A stretch of DNA of 64,000 nucleotides from Kocuria flava (GTDB taxonomy: Bacteria; Actinomycetota; Actinomycetes; Actinomycetales; Micrococcaceae), in the NCBI RefSeq assembly GCF_001482365.1, contig NZ_CP013254.1, forward strand, positions 2,542,001-2,606,000, in the 5' to 3' direction. The notes beneath the pieces are model-generated. The model was given only the letters and a program-made list of their open reading frames with translations, was not told the DNA's origin and did not search any database. Each line of letters opens with the position of its first letter. The stretch's first letter is position 1. Shown here in pieces: positions 44,181 through 52,787 of this stretch. A program made the position numbers and the translations under genes.

Positions 44181-46121
44181 TCACGGTGTGATCCCCAAAG
44201 CGGTGAGTAGCGCAACATGCGCCTGTTTCAGGGTGAGGATTCCCTGCGGACTGAGCGCCACCTCGTCGAGTTCAATGAGGTGGTTCGCGATCTCCTGCTT
44301 CGTCGGTGCCCGCCATCCCTGGCTGGCAGCCCAGGCTTCCAGAGTCGTGGACCACGGTGCTGCCGCCGCATCGGGCAGGCTTGGTGGTTCACCTATGGTG
44401 ACTCCGGCGTTGACGTCGCGGAGCAGCGCGGTAAACGTGTGCAGGTAGAGATCCGAGTCCAGGGTGTTCTCAATGCCGTGCACGTCGAGGGCGACGATCC
44501 GGTCACCAGGTATGGCGCGACCGATCGTCTCGGCGAGCTTTTGTCCCCCGCCGTCGCCGTCGACGAGGAACGCGACCTTAGCCGCCTGGAAGTCGAGCTC
44601 CGGGTAGGAATCCTTCGGCATCTCTGAGAGGCCGGGTGCCACCTGATACGGCAGGCTGTCTTGTCCTATGGCGGCGCGCATTAGGGTCGGAAGGAGGATC
44701 ATGTCGGTGGCGCCTTCCGCGATGACCGCGCAGCGTGCTGGTGTAAATGCTGCGGCCGAGGCACCCATCGCGAACATCAGGGAGGTGAACCCGCCGCCCT
44801 CTTGTCGCCAGAAGCTGTTTTCTACGTGGCTCGTCTCGTCGCTGTCGGGAACGACGGCACGGATACCGACACCAAGATCGGCGGGTAGACAGCCCGGCGA
44901 GTGGGTGGTGTAGATGATCTTGTCGGCTTTGTCCTGTTTGGCGAACATCTGCACGAGATCGGCCTGCGCGTCGATGTGAAGGTGGGTTTCCGCCTCATCG
45001 ATCAGGAGGATCGTCGCGCGTCCACTGTTTCGCGCAGCGAGGAAGGAGTTCAAAGCGACGAACATCCGCAACCCAGCGCTTCGTTCGTCGAACACGGATG
45101 CGTGTACGCCATCTTCGACAATGCCGATTCGGAGAAGCTTGTTCTCGACGTTGACTTCGACCTTTAGGTCGGACTGCTGCCATGCGTTTTTGAAGTAATT
45201 GGCGAGTGTGATGTTCGCCTTGTTCTTGATTGTGTCTCGTCGGGATACCTGTCCGGTCTGCACGGCCTGGGTTAGAGCATTCAGGTCAAGGCCGGCCAAT
45301 CGCGCCAGGTTCGCAAGCGCTGTTGGCACGTCGCCAAGCAGTGCGTCATCAAGGGTGTAGGTAGAAGCCAGCGTGCGATCGACCTCAGTGAACATGACTA
45401 CGTCGGGGGTGAGATTCCAGAGTGCCTTCTTGGTCCTCTCCGTGGGGTCCTCACGATCAACCCACGCTCCGAGTGAGAGAAGCAGCCGTTGCAGGACGTC
45501 GGTTTCGGCGAATGCACTCAATGCCTCGACGTCTTTGTCAGCGCGTTCGCGCAATGCGTCAATCGGTTCTCGCTCGCCGACCGGGGTAGCGAGGTGGGTA
45601 TCGAGATCTTGTCGCAGCAGGCGAAGTTCATCGAGCAACGGCGAACCATCCGGGGGCTCTGGTATTTCGTCTTCCTCGGCCGTTTCGATGGGAAGCGGTT
45701 CTAAGACGCTGATCGCTGACAGGGATTCACCCAAGTCGACTGCCAGTTGCTTCAGCTGCGCCTCGGACTTGCGAGGTGCGGGCTTGACCGTGAAGTTGGG
45801 TCCATCACCGTCGGCACGACGACTAACGAAGAACTCGATTGGAGTGTCCTCGAGTTCAAGGTCCTCCAACTCCTTACGGTCCTCGTCGCTGACGCGGTAA
45901 CGCAAGCTGACGACCGGGGTGGAGTCGGCGATGCCCGTCGATGCGCGCGACCGCTGTGCCGGAGCGAGAGCGTCGGAGGCGTCCACATAGGCAAGTGCCT
46001 TGAGGAGCGTCGTCTTACCTGCCTCGTTTGGCCCAACGATTGCGACAAGCTTCTGGTCTAGCTTGATCGTGGTATCAAGGAGCCGGCCGGCACCACGCAC
46101 TCGTGCAGAAACAAGCCTCAT
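44181..46121 (-). CDS. OLD-family ATPase with TOPRIM nuclease domain
   Basis: A 646-residue protein. Walker A GPNEAGKTT is at residues 30-38; the ABC-type signature region is near ERSAGLRMFVAL; Walker B ILLIDEAETHLH is near residue 370. The C-terminal TOPRIM domain starts at CAVIAEGATDMILLP with the acidic FLVDGDGGG. OLD proteins are ATP-regulated nucleases found in Gabija, PARIS-like and retron defence systems, but those have other partners. The ATG at 46121 has GGGGGA upstream. Its stop overlaps the GTG of the RloC-like gene, so both formed one operon; the partner is now broken. Confidence 0.85.
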   Translation of the reverse strand: MRLVSARVRGAGRLLDTTIKLDQKLVAIVGPNEAGKTTLLKALAYVDASDALAPAQRSRASTGIADSTPVVSLRYRVSDEDRKELEDLELEDTPIEFFVSRRADGDGPNFTVKPAPRKSEAQLKQLAVDLGESLSAISVLEPLPIETAEEDEIPEPPDGSPLLDELRLLRQDLDTHLATPVGEREPIDALRERADKDVEALSAFAETDVLQRLLLSLGAWVDREDPTERTKKALWNLTPDVVMFTEVDRTLASTYTLDDALLGDVPTALANLARLAGLDLNALTQAVQTGQVSRRDTIKNKANITLANYFKNAWQQSDLKVEVNVENKLLRIGIVEDGVHASVFDERSAGLRMFVALNSFLAARNSGRATILLIDEAETHLHIDAQADLVQMFAKQDKADKIIYTTHSPGCLPADLGVGIRAVVPDSDETSHVENSFWRQEGGGFTSLMFAMGASAAAFTPARCAVIAEGATDMILLPTLMRAAIGQDSLPYQVAPGLSEMPKDSYPELDFQAAKVAFLVDGDGGGQKLAETIGRAIPGDRIVALDVHGIENTLDSDLYLHTFTALLRDVNAGVTIGEPPSLPDAAAAPWSTTLEAWAASQGWRAPTKQEIANHLIELDEVALSPQGILTLKQAHVALLTALGITP

Positions 46122-46329
46122 GCAGCATCCCCCGATCCGTTGCGCTGGTAAGTCGCATCCTCTCGATCGGCGGCGTCGACACTCAGCTGGTCCTAGCCTC
46201 GATGGGTGACCCCAGAGCGTCGGCTCTGGAACCTCGTGGCTCTCTGAAGAACTCTACCGGCTAGGTCCGACTCAGCGATGCATCTCTGCGCACTCGGTGC
46301 TGTCGTTCCGCACGGGCATCGCTGACAAG

Positions 46330-46545
46330 TCATCCGCACGGCAAGGCTCTCGACCGGCCGACCCCGCGCTCGACCGGAAGGTGCGATCGTGACACTCCGT
46401 GCCATACCGAACGGGTAATGATGTTCATCGGTGCTGTCCTCAGTCCTTCGGACGGAGACACGAAAAAAGAGGCCGGACCTGCAGAAACCTGCAGGTCCGG
46501 GCCTTCCATCAGCCTTTTCGGGCCTTGAGCAAGCTCTAAGCTTTC
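46330..46545. repeat. Duplicate of the nrdF-downstream/att C flank
   Basis: This stretch aligns with about 57165-57352: CCGTGCCATACCGAACGG, TGATGTTCATC, GTCCTTCGGA, and the hairpin with GGACCTGCAGAAACCTGCAG that ends the nrd operon, here with one stem mismatch. It marks the right end of island A. The 200 bp between it and the OLD gene show no gene and should hold the OLD promoter. Confidence 0.8.
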
Positions 46546-46564
46546 AGAAGTCCCAGTCCTCGTC
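46546..46564. repeat. Central att site (att B)
   Basis: AGAAGTCCCAGTCCTCGTC is identical to the nrdF 3' end at 57353-57371 and shares its first 12 bases with att A. It is the junction between islands A and B. Confidence 0.85.
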
Positions 46565-46632
46565 AGGTCCCCCGGAATCTTGCGGTTTTCAGTGGCTAGG
46601 TCGGACTCGTGCCCTCTACGTGCCAGGGGCTG

Positions 46633-46704
46633 CTGCACGAGTAGGTGACATCTGGGACTGCTGCATGGACAGGTGACCCTGACACCTATCCGTGCAGCAG
46701 TCCC
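46633..46704. promoter_or_regulatory. Three iterated CTGCTGCA...AGGTG motifs forming a large hairpin
   Basis: CTGCTGCANNNNNAGGTG occurs twice directly (from about 46630 and 46659) and once inverted (to about 46700). The second and third form a 22-nt dyad (46654-46675 with 46683-46704) matching at 20 positions around a 7-nt loop. It lies just inside the left end of island B and may be a protein-binding array or a terminator. Confidence 0.6.
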
Positions 46705-46735
46705 GCACGTTAGATGTGTGGCTTCGCGATCAGCA

Positions 46736-46852
46736 GCGTCTTCGGGTCTCAGTACCCAGCCGCACGTCCTATTCCTCGATGAGCCGAGTCAGGATCCAGG
46801 GGGTATCCGTGATTGGTGCCTCAAGCCTATCGAAGTCGGGCTCGCAGCGTAA
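46736..46852 (+). pseudogene. Possible ABC-transporter ATPase fragment
   Basis: One frame reads LSTQPHVLFLDEPSQDPGG, resembling the Walker B and D-loop of an ABC ATPase, and ends at 46852. There is no start or Walker A nearby, so if real it is a remnant. The rest of 46705-47042 shows no gene. Confidence 0.3.
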
Positions 46853-47042
46853 GAGTTCCGGCAGAAACATGGCGAAGCGGAAGGTCGCCGTTCGCAGGTC
46901 CAGACAGTGCAAGCTGTTTCGCGATCGAGCGAGGGGGCATCGGGACCATTGCGTCGGTGTAGAGGCATCGTATTGCTAAGGCATGAGCGCCGCTTCACGT
47001 AGGAGACGACGGATATATGGGTTGATACATCCCGATGATTCT

Positions 47043-48005
47043 CTAGAGCACGAACCACGAAAGCGCGAGCGGGATGGTCGCCACGCCCACTATGGAAGAG
47101 ACCGCGATCATGCTGGACACGATCCGTGGATCGGCGTCTTCCTGTTGGGACAAGACATACGCGGTCGCAGACGTTGGCATCGCTGCCATCAGGACGAGTG
47201 TGCCCGACCAGAGCGACCCTAAAGAGGGGGCAAGCAGCGCCACGATGACGACGGTGAGAATTGGCAGAAGGACCATCTTGATGATGGTCCCAAGGATCAG
47301 AAGAAATCCTGGAACCGAACCGTCTCTGAGCCCCTTTACAGCAGCGGGCAGAGTCAGTCCGACCGCGAACATCGCTAACGGAACCGCTGTTTGCCCAAAA
47401 AGACCCAGGGTGTCGGAAACGGGCGACGGTAGAGGCACATCCACGAGAGCAACAACGATACCTGCCGCGACGCTTAGAGTGATCGGGTTAGTCAAGAGCG
47501 CCTTTTTGACGGCGATCCACATTTGCCTGGATACGGGCGACTCCCTGGAACCGCCCGACGAGAGAGCTCGTACTGCCGGATAGCCAAGCATGAACATGAG
47601 ATTGTGGATCAGCTGTCCCATTGCGGCCGCTAGACCGGCTTCAGGCCCTAAGATGCTCAAGGCGATGGGCACTCCCAGGTACCCGACGTTTCCGTAGCTC
47701 GCTGCTAGGGCCAGCGGCGCAGCGAGCGGCCGGGTACGTTTTCCCGAGAAGCGACCAGCGGTCCAGGTCAAGACTGACACGAGAGCCGTTACTCCGAAAG
47801 CGATAAGAGCGAACGACCAGGGGACGCCCTCGCTGACGGGGGCCGTGGCTACTGCGTCGAACAGAAACGCTGGCAACGCGAAATAGAGAACGAAAGCAGT
47901 CAGGGATGACTCTGCCGCCCGCATCTTGGGCATAAGACTCGCTATCCCGCCGATCGCAAGGACAGCAAATAAGGGCCCGATTGCTCCTAGCGCCTCAAGC
48001 ATCAT
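47043..48005 (-). CDS. AEC-family transporter
   Basis: A 320-residue membrane protein with about ten transmembrane helices in two similar halves, typical of the auxin efflux carrier family. AASYGNVGYLGVPIAL near residue 102 is the conserved crossover region of the first half, and MAAMPTSATAYVLSQQ near residue 272 that of the second. Bacterial members export or exchange organic acids such as malate or malonate. It is the last gene of the island B metabolic operon, 39 bp after the CGNR regulator, and may move the acid made or used by the two enzymes. Confidence 0.88.
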   Translation of the reverse strand: MMLEALGAIGPLFAVLAIGGIASLMPKMRAAESSLTAFVLYFALPAFLFDAVATAPVSEGVPWSFALIAFGVTALVSVLTWTAGRFSGKRTRPLAAPLALAASYGNVGYLGVPIALSILGPEAGLAAAMGQLIHNLMFMLGYPAVRALSSGGSRESPVSRQMWIAVKKALLTNPITLSVAAGIVVALVDVPLPSPVSDTLGLFGQTAVPLAMFAVGLTLPAAVKGLRDGSVPGFLLILGTIIKMVLLPILTVVIVALLAPSLGSLWSGTLVLMAAMPTSATAYVLSQQEDADPRIVSSMIAVSSIVGVATIPLALSWFVL

Positions 48006-48044
48006 GCCCTTTCGAACAAGGCTGACCGGCGTCTCGAGAGACGC

Positions 48045-48590
48045 CTAGTCGGCCCCGCGCGATCGGTGAGCACGAACTCGCTCGCGAGTCTGACACCGAG
48101 GAGAGCAGAAGTGCTTGGTATGTGTCGGCGACTGATCGACCAACACGTCGGCGCAGGTGGTCGACTCGCACGTTCCGAATCGATCCTGCGGCGCTTGGTT
48201 GACGTGGCCAAGCAACGACGCGACGAGCATCGCCGACATAAGCCGCTCGGGATGCTCGATCGACCAATGCAAATGCACGGAATCGTCGCCTGCATCTACT
48301 CGAGGTGAGAGCCTGGCGCCGACGATGGCGTTGTTGAGATGGTTGGCCGTCGCATTGGGCCATGGCGCTGTGAAGATGGGATAGACATCGTCGCAGGCAT
48401 GGGCGATTGAGCGATCGTCGGGCTCGGTGATGCTCGACGGCCAGATGTCCATCAGCTTCCGGCGTGGAGCGGAGTCCGGTCCAGGGTATCCGTTCCAAGG
48501 GCGCGTCGAGACCTCTTGTGGCGGGGTCGCCCACTCGTTGATGAGTTCGACCACGAGCTGGATGGGAAGCTGCGGGACAAGCAGTGGCAT
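48045..48590 (-). CDS. CGNR zinc-finger transcriptional regulator
   Basis: A 181-residue protein. The N-terminal 130 residues form a helical ligand-binding part, and the C-terminus carries the CGNR zinc finger with four cysteines: FGTCESTTCADV and HFCSPRCQTRERVRAHR. Such proteins are regulators responding to small metabolites. It sits between the ketopantoate-reductase-like and AEC genes in one operon, so it probably controls the operon through the 30-bp dyad at 50847. The ATG at 48590 has a weak ribosome binding site. Confidence 0.85.
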   Translation of the reverse strand: MPLLVPQLPIQLVVELINEWATPPQEVSTRPWNGYPGPDSAPRRKLMDIWPSSITEPDDRSIAHACDDVYPIFTAPWPNATANHLNNAIVGARLSPRVDAGDDSVHLHWSIEHPERLMSAMLVASLLGHVNQAPQDRFGTCESTTCADVLVDQSPTHTKHFCSPRCQTRERVRAHRSRGAD

Positions 48591-48626
48591 ATCGTCCAGG
48601 ATAGACGGCCAGGCTGCGAGTAGGCC

Positions 48627-49556
48627 TCATGGGTTTCTCCGAGCCTGCGCTTCACGGGGAGCCATCGACGCATAGACGAGGTCCAGCACGGGTGTGGCCA
48701 CTCCCGCACGTTGCGCCCGGTGGACGACGGCGCCGACCTGGTCCTCGAGCTCGGACGGACGGCCTGCCAGGAGGTCGCGATGCATGGACGAGGTGGTCTG
48801 TGCAGAGAATCCCTTGAGGTAGATGTTCATGTCATCGGAGAAGTCGGACTCGGTGAGGGTGACTCCTTCAGCGTCGGCGACGGAGAAGACCTCGGACATG
48901 GCTGTGGTGACAAGTCCTCGTGCACGGGTGTCCTCTCGTGTCTGTCCCACGTTTGCATCGAGGGCCGCCCCGATTCCTCCGTAGGAGCAGATCAGGGCGA
49001 GCTTCTTCCACAGCGCTGCGGCGATATCGTCAGTCCATGTCGTGGAAACCCCGGCCGCGGTCAAGGCACTGATGAGCTCGCTCGCCCGTGAAGCTGGCTG
49101 GTTGGCCGGACTTCCCACGGTCAAGGAGGCCTCCGGTCCGATGGTCCGGACTTCGAGGGGGCCTGTGCGTTCTGCGATAACGACTACAGTGCTCGCGAAG
49201 ACCTGGTCATTGCTCAAGAACGTGGTGGCCCGGGTCGGCGCATCGATTCCGTTCTGGGTCGTCAGAACGGGTGCGTCGGGCGGGAGCACTGCGCTCATGT
49301 CACGAGCGGCATCTTCGACTTGCCAGGCCTTGGTGGTGATAATCGCCGCGTCGGCCTGGATTCCGTCGAGTGAGTCGACGACACGGATGCCGTGCACTTC
49401 TTCGGTCGCGCCGTCACCGGTGATGCTCACCGGCTCGTTCTTGCCCCGCAGGGCAGCGTCGCTCCGTGCCTTGAGGATGACCTCCTGGCCGGCCTGAGCC
49501 AATCGTGCGGAGAAGTACAGGCCGAGTCCGCCGGCGCCGTAGACGAGGATACTCAT
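48627..49556 (-). CDS. Ketopantoate reductase family oxidoreductase
   Basis: A 309-residue protein with the NAD(P)-binding ILVYGAGGLGLYFSARLAQ at the N-terminus, TTKAWQVEDAA near residue 75, TTQNGIDAP near residue 98, and the catalytic Lys region IAAALWKKLALICSYGGIGA near residue 184. The PanE/ApbA family reduces 2-keto acids; the chromosome's true panE is expected elsewhere, so the substrate here may differ. It overlaps the aldolase-like gene upstream (ATGA), so the two enzymes probably act in sequence. Confidence 0.85.
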   Translation of the reverse strand: MSILVYGAGGLGLYFSARLAQAGQEVILKARSDAALRGKNEPVSITGDGATEEVHGIRVVDSLDGIQADAAIITTKAWQVEDAARDMSAVLPPDAPVLTTQNGIDAPTRATTFLSNDQVFASTVVVIAERTGPLEVRTIGPEASLTVGSPANQPASRASELISALTAAGVSTTWTDDIAAALWKKLALICSYGGIGAALDANVGQTREDTRARGLVTTAMSEVFSVADAEGVTLTESDFSDDMNIYLKGFSAQTTSSMHRDLLAGRPSELEDQVGAVVHRAQRAGVATPVLDLVYASMAPREAQARRNP

Positions 49557-50818
49557 CGGTGCGCCTCCACGAGTTCGGGGGCCGTGACGGGCTGCTCCTG
49601 CAGCACTTGCTTGGCGGTCTCGATGACCTCAGGGAGCCTTACGATGTCATCGTGGAAGGCGCGGATCTGGGCGACCAGACGCTCGTATTCGGCGAGCTTG
49701 GACGTGTACTGCCGATCGAAGCGTTCCTGCAGCTTGTTGTAGACCTCCTCGATGACCGCGGGGTTCAGTGCGTCTTCGTTGAGGCCGCCCTCAACGAGGA
49801 TCTGCCGCAGGTACGTGGGGAAGAGTCCGATGCGGTTGAGGAAGTAATCGACGGTCCGGGAGACGCCAAGGTAGTCGGGAACATTCACGATTCCGGCGTT
49901 CTCGTTCGTGACCAGGAACCCGCTGACAGGTCGGTACGGAGTGGGCACGGTCAGATAGATCTGTTCGGAGAATCTCGCGGCATCGATAACTCGGTCCACA
50001 TCAACGGGGCCTGAGTCGACACGAATATTGTTCTCTTCAAAGCAACGCGTGATCGACTCCAGTTCGGCGAGCCCGGCCCGGTTGCCGACTCCTGCAACAC
50101 CACCTTCGATGATCTGGAAACCGTGCAGCACGCTCACCAGCGAGTTGGCCGTTCCGAGCCCGCGATCGTTGTGGCCGTGGAGGTAGAAGGTCGTGTCCGG
50201 GTTGTCATGGACCAGGTTGGCTGCAAGGACGGCCGTGGAGTCCGGATAGAGCGTGCCGACTGAGTCATTGATTCGGATGAGATCGATTCCGATGTTGCGC
50301 GCTCGTTCGATCTGGGACATGAGGTGGGCGTACTTGTCTTCGTCGATTTCCGTCGAGAAGGCGTTGAGGAGGCTGGAGCGGAGGCGACCGACTCCGATTT
50401 TCCGGAGCCTTTCGGCTACGTGCTCGAAAAGGTGGCGGTCTGAACCGATCTCGATCATCCCGATACTGACGTAGATGCGCTCCAGGAGCGCGCGCGGAAC
50501 GTCCTTCTCCAGACGCTCAACGAGCGGCTCCCACGTCTTGAGGGTGAGGTTGAAGGAGAACGTAGTGTCGTCAGTGATGGAGTCGAAGGATTCCTGGGTG
50601 AGGAGGAGTTTGCGGAGGAACTCTGCCTCGTGCATGCCGGAGCCGACGTCGATGTCCTTGATTCCCGCCTGGGAGAGCTTCTCGACGAGGCGGATCTTGT
50701 CGGTGTCTGAAGCTCCGTATAGTGCCCGCTCTCCTCCTTCGCGGATGGTCTCGTCAGAGATGGCCTGGATCGAGAAGTCGCTGTAGCGAGGAGTGTGTCC
50801 CTTGGGGAACGTAAGCAT
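49553..50818 (-). CDS. DRE-TIM metallolyase (isopropylmalate synthase/HMG-CoA lyase-like)
   Basis: A 421-residue TIM-barrel enzyme. The metal-binding DETIREGGERALYG near residue 22 is a variant of the D-x-T-x-R-E-G signature, and YLHGHNDRGLGTANSL near residue 203 and GVAGVGNRAGLAELE near residue 230 supply the other conserved residues. The family makes or breaks C-C bonds between acyl-CoA or pyruvate-type donors and keto acids. It lacks the LeuA regulatory domain and has a helical tail of about 100 residues. It is the first gene of a four-gene operon. The product is unknown. Confidence 0.75.
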   Translation of the reverse strand: MLTFPKGHTPRYSDFSIQAISDETIREGGERALYGASDTDKIRLVEKLSQAGIKDIDVGSGMHEAEFLRKLLLTQESFDSITDDTTFSFNLTLKTWEPLVERLEKDVPRALLERIYVSIGMIEIGSDRHLFEHVAERLRKIGVGRLRSSLLNAFSTEIDEDKYAHLMSQIERARNIGIDLIRINDSVGTLYPDSTAVLAANLVHDNPDTTFYLHGHNDRGLGTANSLVSVLHGFQIIEGGVAGVGNRAGLAELESITRCFEENNIRVDSGPVDVDRVIDAARFSEQIYLTVPTPYRPVSGFLVTNENAGIVNVPDYLGVSRTVDYFLNRIGLFPTYLRQILVEGGLNEDALNPAVIEEVYNKLQERFDRQYTSKLAEYERLVAQIRAFHDDIVRLPEVIETAKQVLQEQPVTAPELVEAHR

Positions 50819-50846
50819 GGTCTGCCCTTACTGCCGGTGGAGTGAT

Positions 50847-50886
50847 GTAACGCACATACTGCCATATGAGCGTTACCTAGAGTCAA
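50847..50886 (-). promoter_or_regulatory. Promoter and 30-bp dyad operator of the island B metabolic operon
   Basis: GTAACGC at 50847-50853 and GCGTTAC at 50870-50876 are outer arms of a dyad with further symmetric bases inside. A -35-like TTGACT (minus strand, 50886-50881) is followed by -10-like CAGTAT within the dyad. A regulator bound here would block the promoter. Confidence 0.6.
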
Positions 50887-51143
50887 GCCCTGCTCGCGTT
50901 CGTGTCGCGAGTTCGTCCAGGGCCACCTGGCTTGCACGTGAGCAGTCGGTGCCTAGCGCTTGCATGCACCGTTCGTAGCGGGACGACGCGGGTTCGGCGG
51001 CCGTGGTGCTAACACGCAGTGCTAGGACGAGTATTGCTGTGTCGGTCCTTATGTATTACGTATAATGACGACATTTGATCTCTTGTAGGTGTCGATCCCC
51101 GCTTCGGTGCGGGGCAGACTGAACTCTCACGAGTTTTCAGACG
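50887..51143. other. Gene-free spacer before the IS30 element
   Basis: No gene seen. A consensus TATAAT lies at about 51061-51066 on the plus strand in an AT-rich TTATGTATTACGTATAAT context, with no downstream plus-strand gene; it may be a relic promoter cut off by the IS30-family insertion. Confidence 0.4.
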
Positions 51144-52376
51144 GGCGCATTCAAGCGGTGGGCGCAAGGAACTCTGCGAGCTTCTCTGATGGTGTCAGAT
51201 AGCCCAGCGTCTTGCGGGGGCGTCCGTTGAGGCTGTCCTGGATCGCGTCCAACTCCTCGCGGCTGACGACGCTCAGGTCGGTGCCTTTGGGCAGGTACTG
51301 GCGCAGCAGGCCGTTGGTGTTCTCGTTGCTCCCCCGCTGCCAGGGCGAGTGGGGATCGCAGAAGTAGATCGGGATTCCTGTGGCGATGGTGAACGCGGCG
51401 TGCTTGGACATCTCCGCGCCTTGGTCCCAGGTGATCGTTCGAATCAACGAGGACGGCAGCTTGCTGATTGCGGCGCGCATCGCGGCCTCGACCTGCTCGG
51501 CGCTCTTGCCGTCGGGCAGGTGCAGCAGCAGTGTCATTCGCGTCGAGCGCTCAACGAGCGTGCCGATGGCGCTGTGGCTGCCCTCGCCGAGGATGAGATC
51601 TCCTTCCCAGTGGCCTGGCACGGCGCGGTCGTCGGCTTCTGCGGGGCGCTCGCTGAGCATGATCATGCCGGGGATGCGGCCGCGACCGTCCGTGGTTCCG
51701 CGGGGCTTGCGGGCCGCTCTTCCGGACCGCAGGCACCGCGCCAGCTCACGGCGCAGTTCGCCTCGGCCCTGCACGAACAGCGACTGGTAGATCGTCTCGT
51801 GGCTCACGCGCATCTCCGGGTCGTCGGCGTGATCCAACCGCAGCCGCGCTGCGATCTCCTCAGGTGACCACAGTTGCTCCAGCCGGCTGGCGACCTCCTC
51901 GAGCAGCCGGCCCGACGCAAGCTTGAACGGCTTCGGTCGACGCGCCTTATCGCGGGCACGTTCATGACCACGCCACGCCGAGTAGCCGCAGCGACCCCCA
52001 CCGCGCTTCACCTCACGGCTGACGGTCGACACCGCACGCCCCAGCTGCCCGGCGATCGCGGTGAAGGTATCGCCGCGATTGATCCCGAGCAGGATCTGCT
52101 CGCGCTCATCGATCGTCAGACAGCCCTGACGTGGCTCCCACCCAAACGGCCTGGCGTCAAGGTGCCTGCCGGTGCGGGCCATGATGCCGCCCAGCGGCGC
52201 GCTGCAGCCGATCTCCTTCGCGATATCAACCAGCCGCCAGCCCTTCCCGTGCAGCCTGAGCGCGAGCTGCTTCTGCTCCCGGCTGAGATGACCGTGCCTG
52301 CCCTGCATCCGGATCCTCCTGTGATCAGTGACTGCCTCATCTCACAGGACTCGTTGCACTGACCGCTTGAATCCGC
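51144..52376 (-). mobile_element. IS30-family insertion sequence
   Basis: About 1233 bp with terminal inverted repeats GGCGCATTCAAGCGGT (51144-51159) and ACCGCTTGAATCCGCC (52361-52376), 15 of 16 matching. The transposase stop codon lies inside the left repeat. I see no convincing target duplication. Confidence 0.88.
51151..52308 (-). CDS. IS30-family transposase
   Basis: A 385-residue transposase. The N-terminal helix-turn-helix domains cover LSREQKQLALRLHGKGWRLV and FTAIAGQLGRAVSTVSREV. The DDE domain has the first Asp in HWEGDLILGEG, the second in TITWDQGAEMSKH, and the Glu in PWQRGSNENTNGLLRQYLP. It appears intact, so the element could still be active. Confidence 0.93.
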   Translation of the reverse strand: MQGRHGHLSREQKQLALRLHGKGWRLVDIAKEIGCSAPLGGIMARTGRHLDARPFGWEPRQGCLTIDEREQILLGINRGDTFTAIAGQLGRAVSTVSREVKRGGGRCGYSAWRGHERARDKARRPKPFKLASGRLLEEVASRLEQLWSPEEIAARLRLDHADDPEMRVSHETIYQSLFVQGRGELRRELARCLRSGRAARKPRGTTDGRGRIPGMIMLSERPAEADDRAVPGHWEGDLILGEGSHSAIGTLVERSTRMTLLLHLPDGKSAEQVEAAMRAAISKLPSSLIRTITWDQGAEMSKHAAFTIATGIPIYFCDPHSPWQRGSNENTNGLLRQYLPKGTDLSVVSREELDAIQDSLNGRPRKTLGYLTPSEKLAEFLAPTA

Positions 52377-52787
52377 CATGCACGCGGCGTCGAACGCGTG
52401 CAATGTCAACGTGCAGCACAAGCCACTACTGAGGTCTCAGACGGAGACGAGTCAAACCCCGCCGCGACGAGTCCACAGAAGGATCCCGCGGCGTCGTGAC
52501 CTGCTCGGCCAATTGAGCTGCGCCATCTGGTTGGGACGGCATCGCGATAGGCGTGCCGACGCTGGATCGTGCTCGTACCCTCTCGGCGAGGTCGTCCGGC
52601 TCAGTGTGCGACGTTGTAGGCGTCGATGGCGGCGTTGGGGACCCTTCCGCGGGCAGGAACGTCGTGCCCGTTCTCTTGAGCCCACCGGCGAATTTCGCTG
52701 AGCTTGTAACCGCTGCGCTGTCGCGTGTCCGCGCTACGTGCACGCGAGGACGCTTGACCCTTCACAGATCGCGCCACGCGCAAGTAA

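Larger units (their letters stand above)
40709..44184 (-). pseudogene. RloC-like AAA ATPase gene split by an IS5-family element
   Basis: The 5' part (44184-42407) encodes Walker A IYGDNASGKSGYAR at residues 99-112 and a zinc-hook-like CVLC at residues 377-380 inside coiled-coil regions. The 3' part (41495-40709) encodes the ABC signature LSEGEQ, Walker B VVLDDPVSSLD and FTHE. Removing the IS and one TTA copy joins them in frame as 856 codons (855 residues), with the junction reading TLDPTKGRRDVTLEHR. The layout is that of the RloC/AAA_13 group, which includes tRNA anticodon nucleases; the nuclease residues were not identified. The GTG start overlaps the OLD gene stop (GTGA), so the pair was translationally coupled. 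The interrupted protein cannot form a complete ATPase. Confidence 0.85.
35763..46545. mobile_element. Genomic island A (defence island) at the nrdF 3' end
   Basis: About 10.8 kb of visibly lower GC than its surroundings, bounded by nrdF-end repeats at 35763 and 46546. It holds hamA-hamB, the OLD/RloC-like operon and one IS5-family element. The right end (about 46330-46545) is homologous to the flank of att C (about 57165-57352), including a copy of the nrdF terminator hairpin. It has no integrase of its own, so it is either a relic or was moved by the integrase of island B. Confidence 0.7.

Noticed and set aside
46692..46979. 95-codon plus-strand frame and opposite 89-codon frame in island B
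   Set aside because: No ribosome binding site or recognisable motif; only the short ABC-like remnant in another frame was retained, at low confidence.
51100..52420. Target duplication of the IS30-family element
   Set aside because: Flanks ...TTTCAGACG and ATGCACG... show no clear short direct repeat, so none is claimed.
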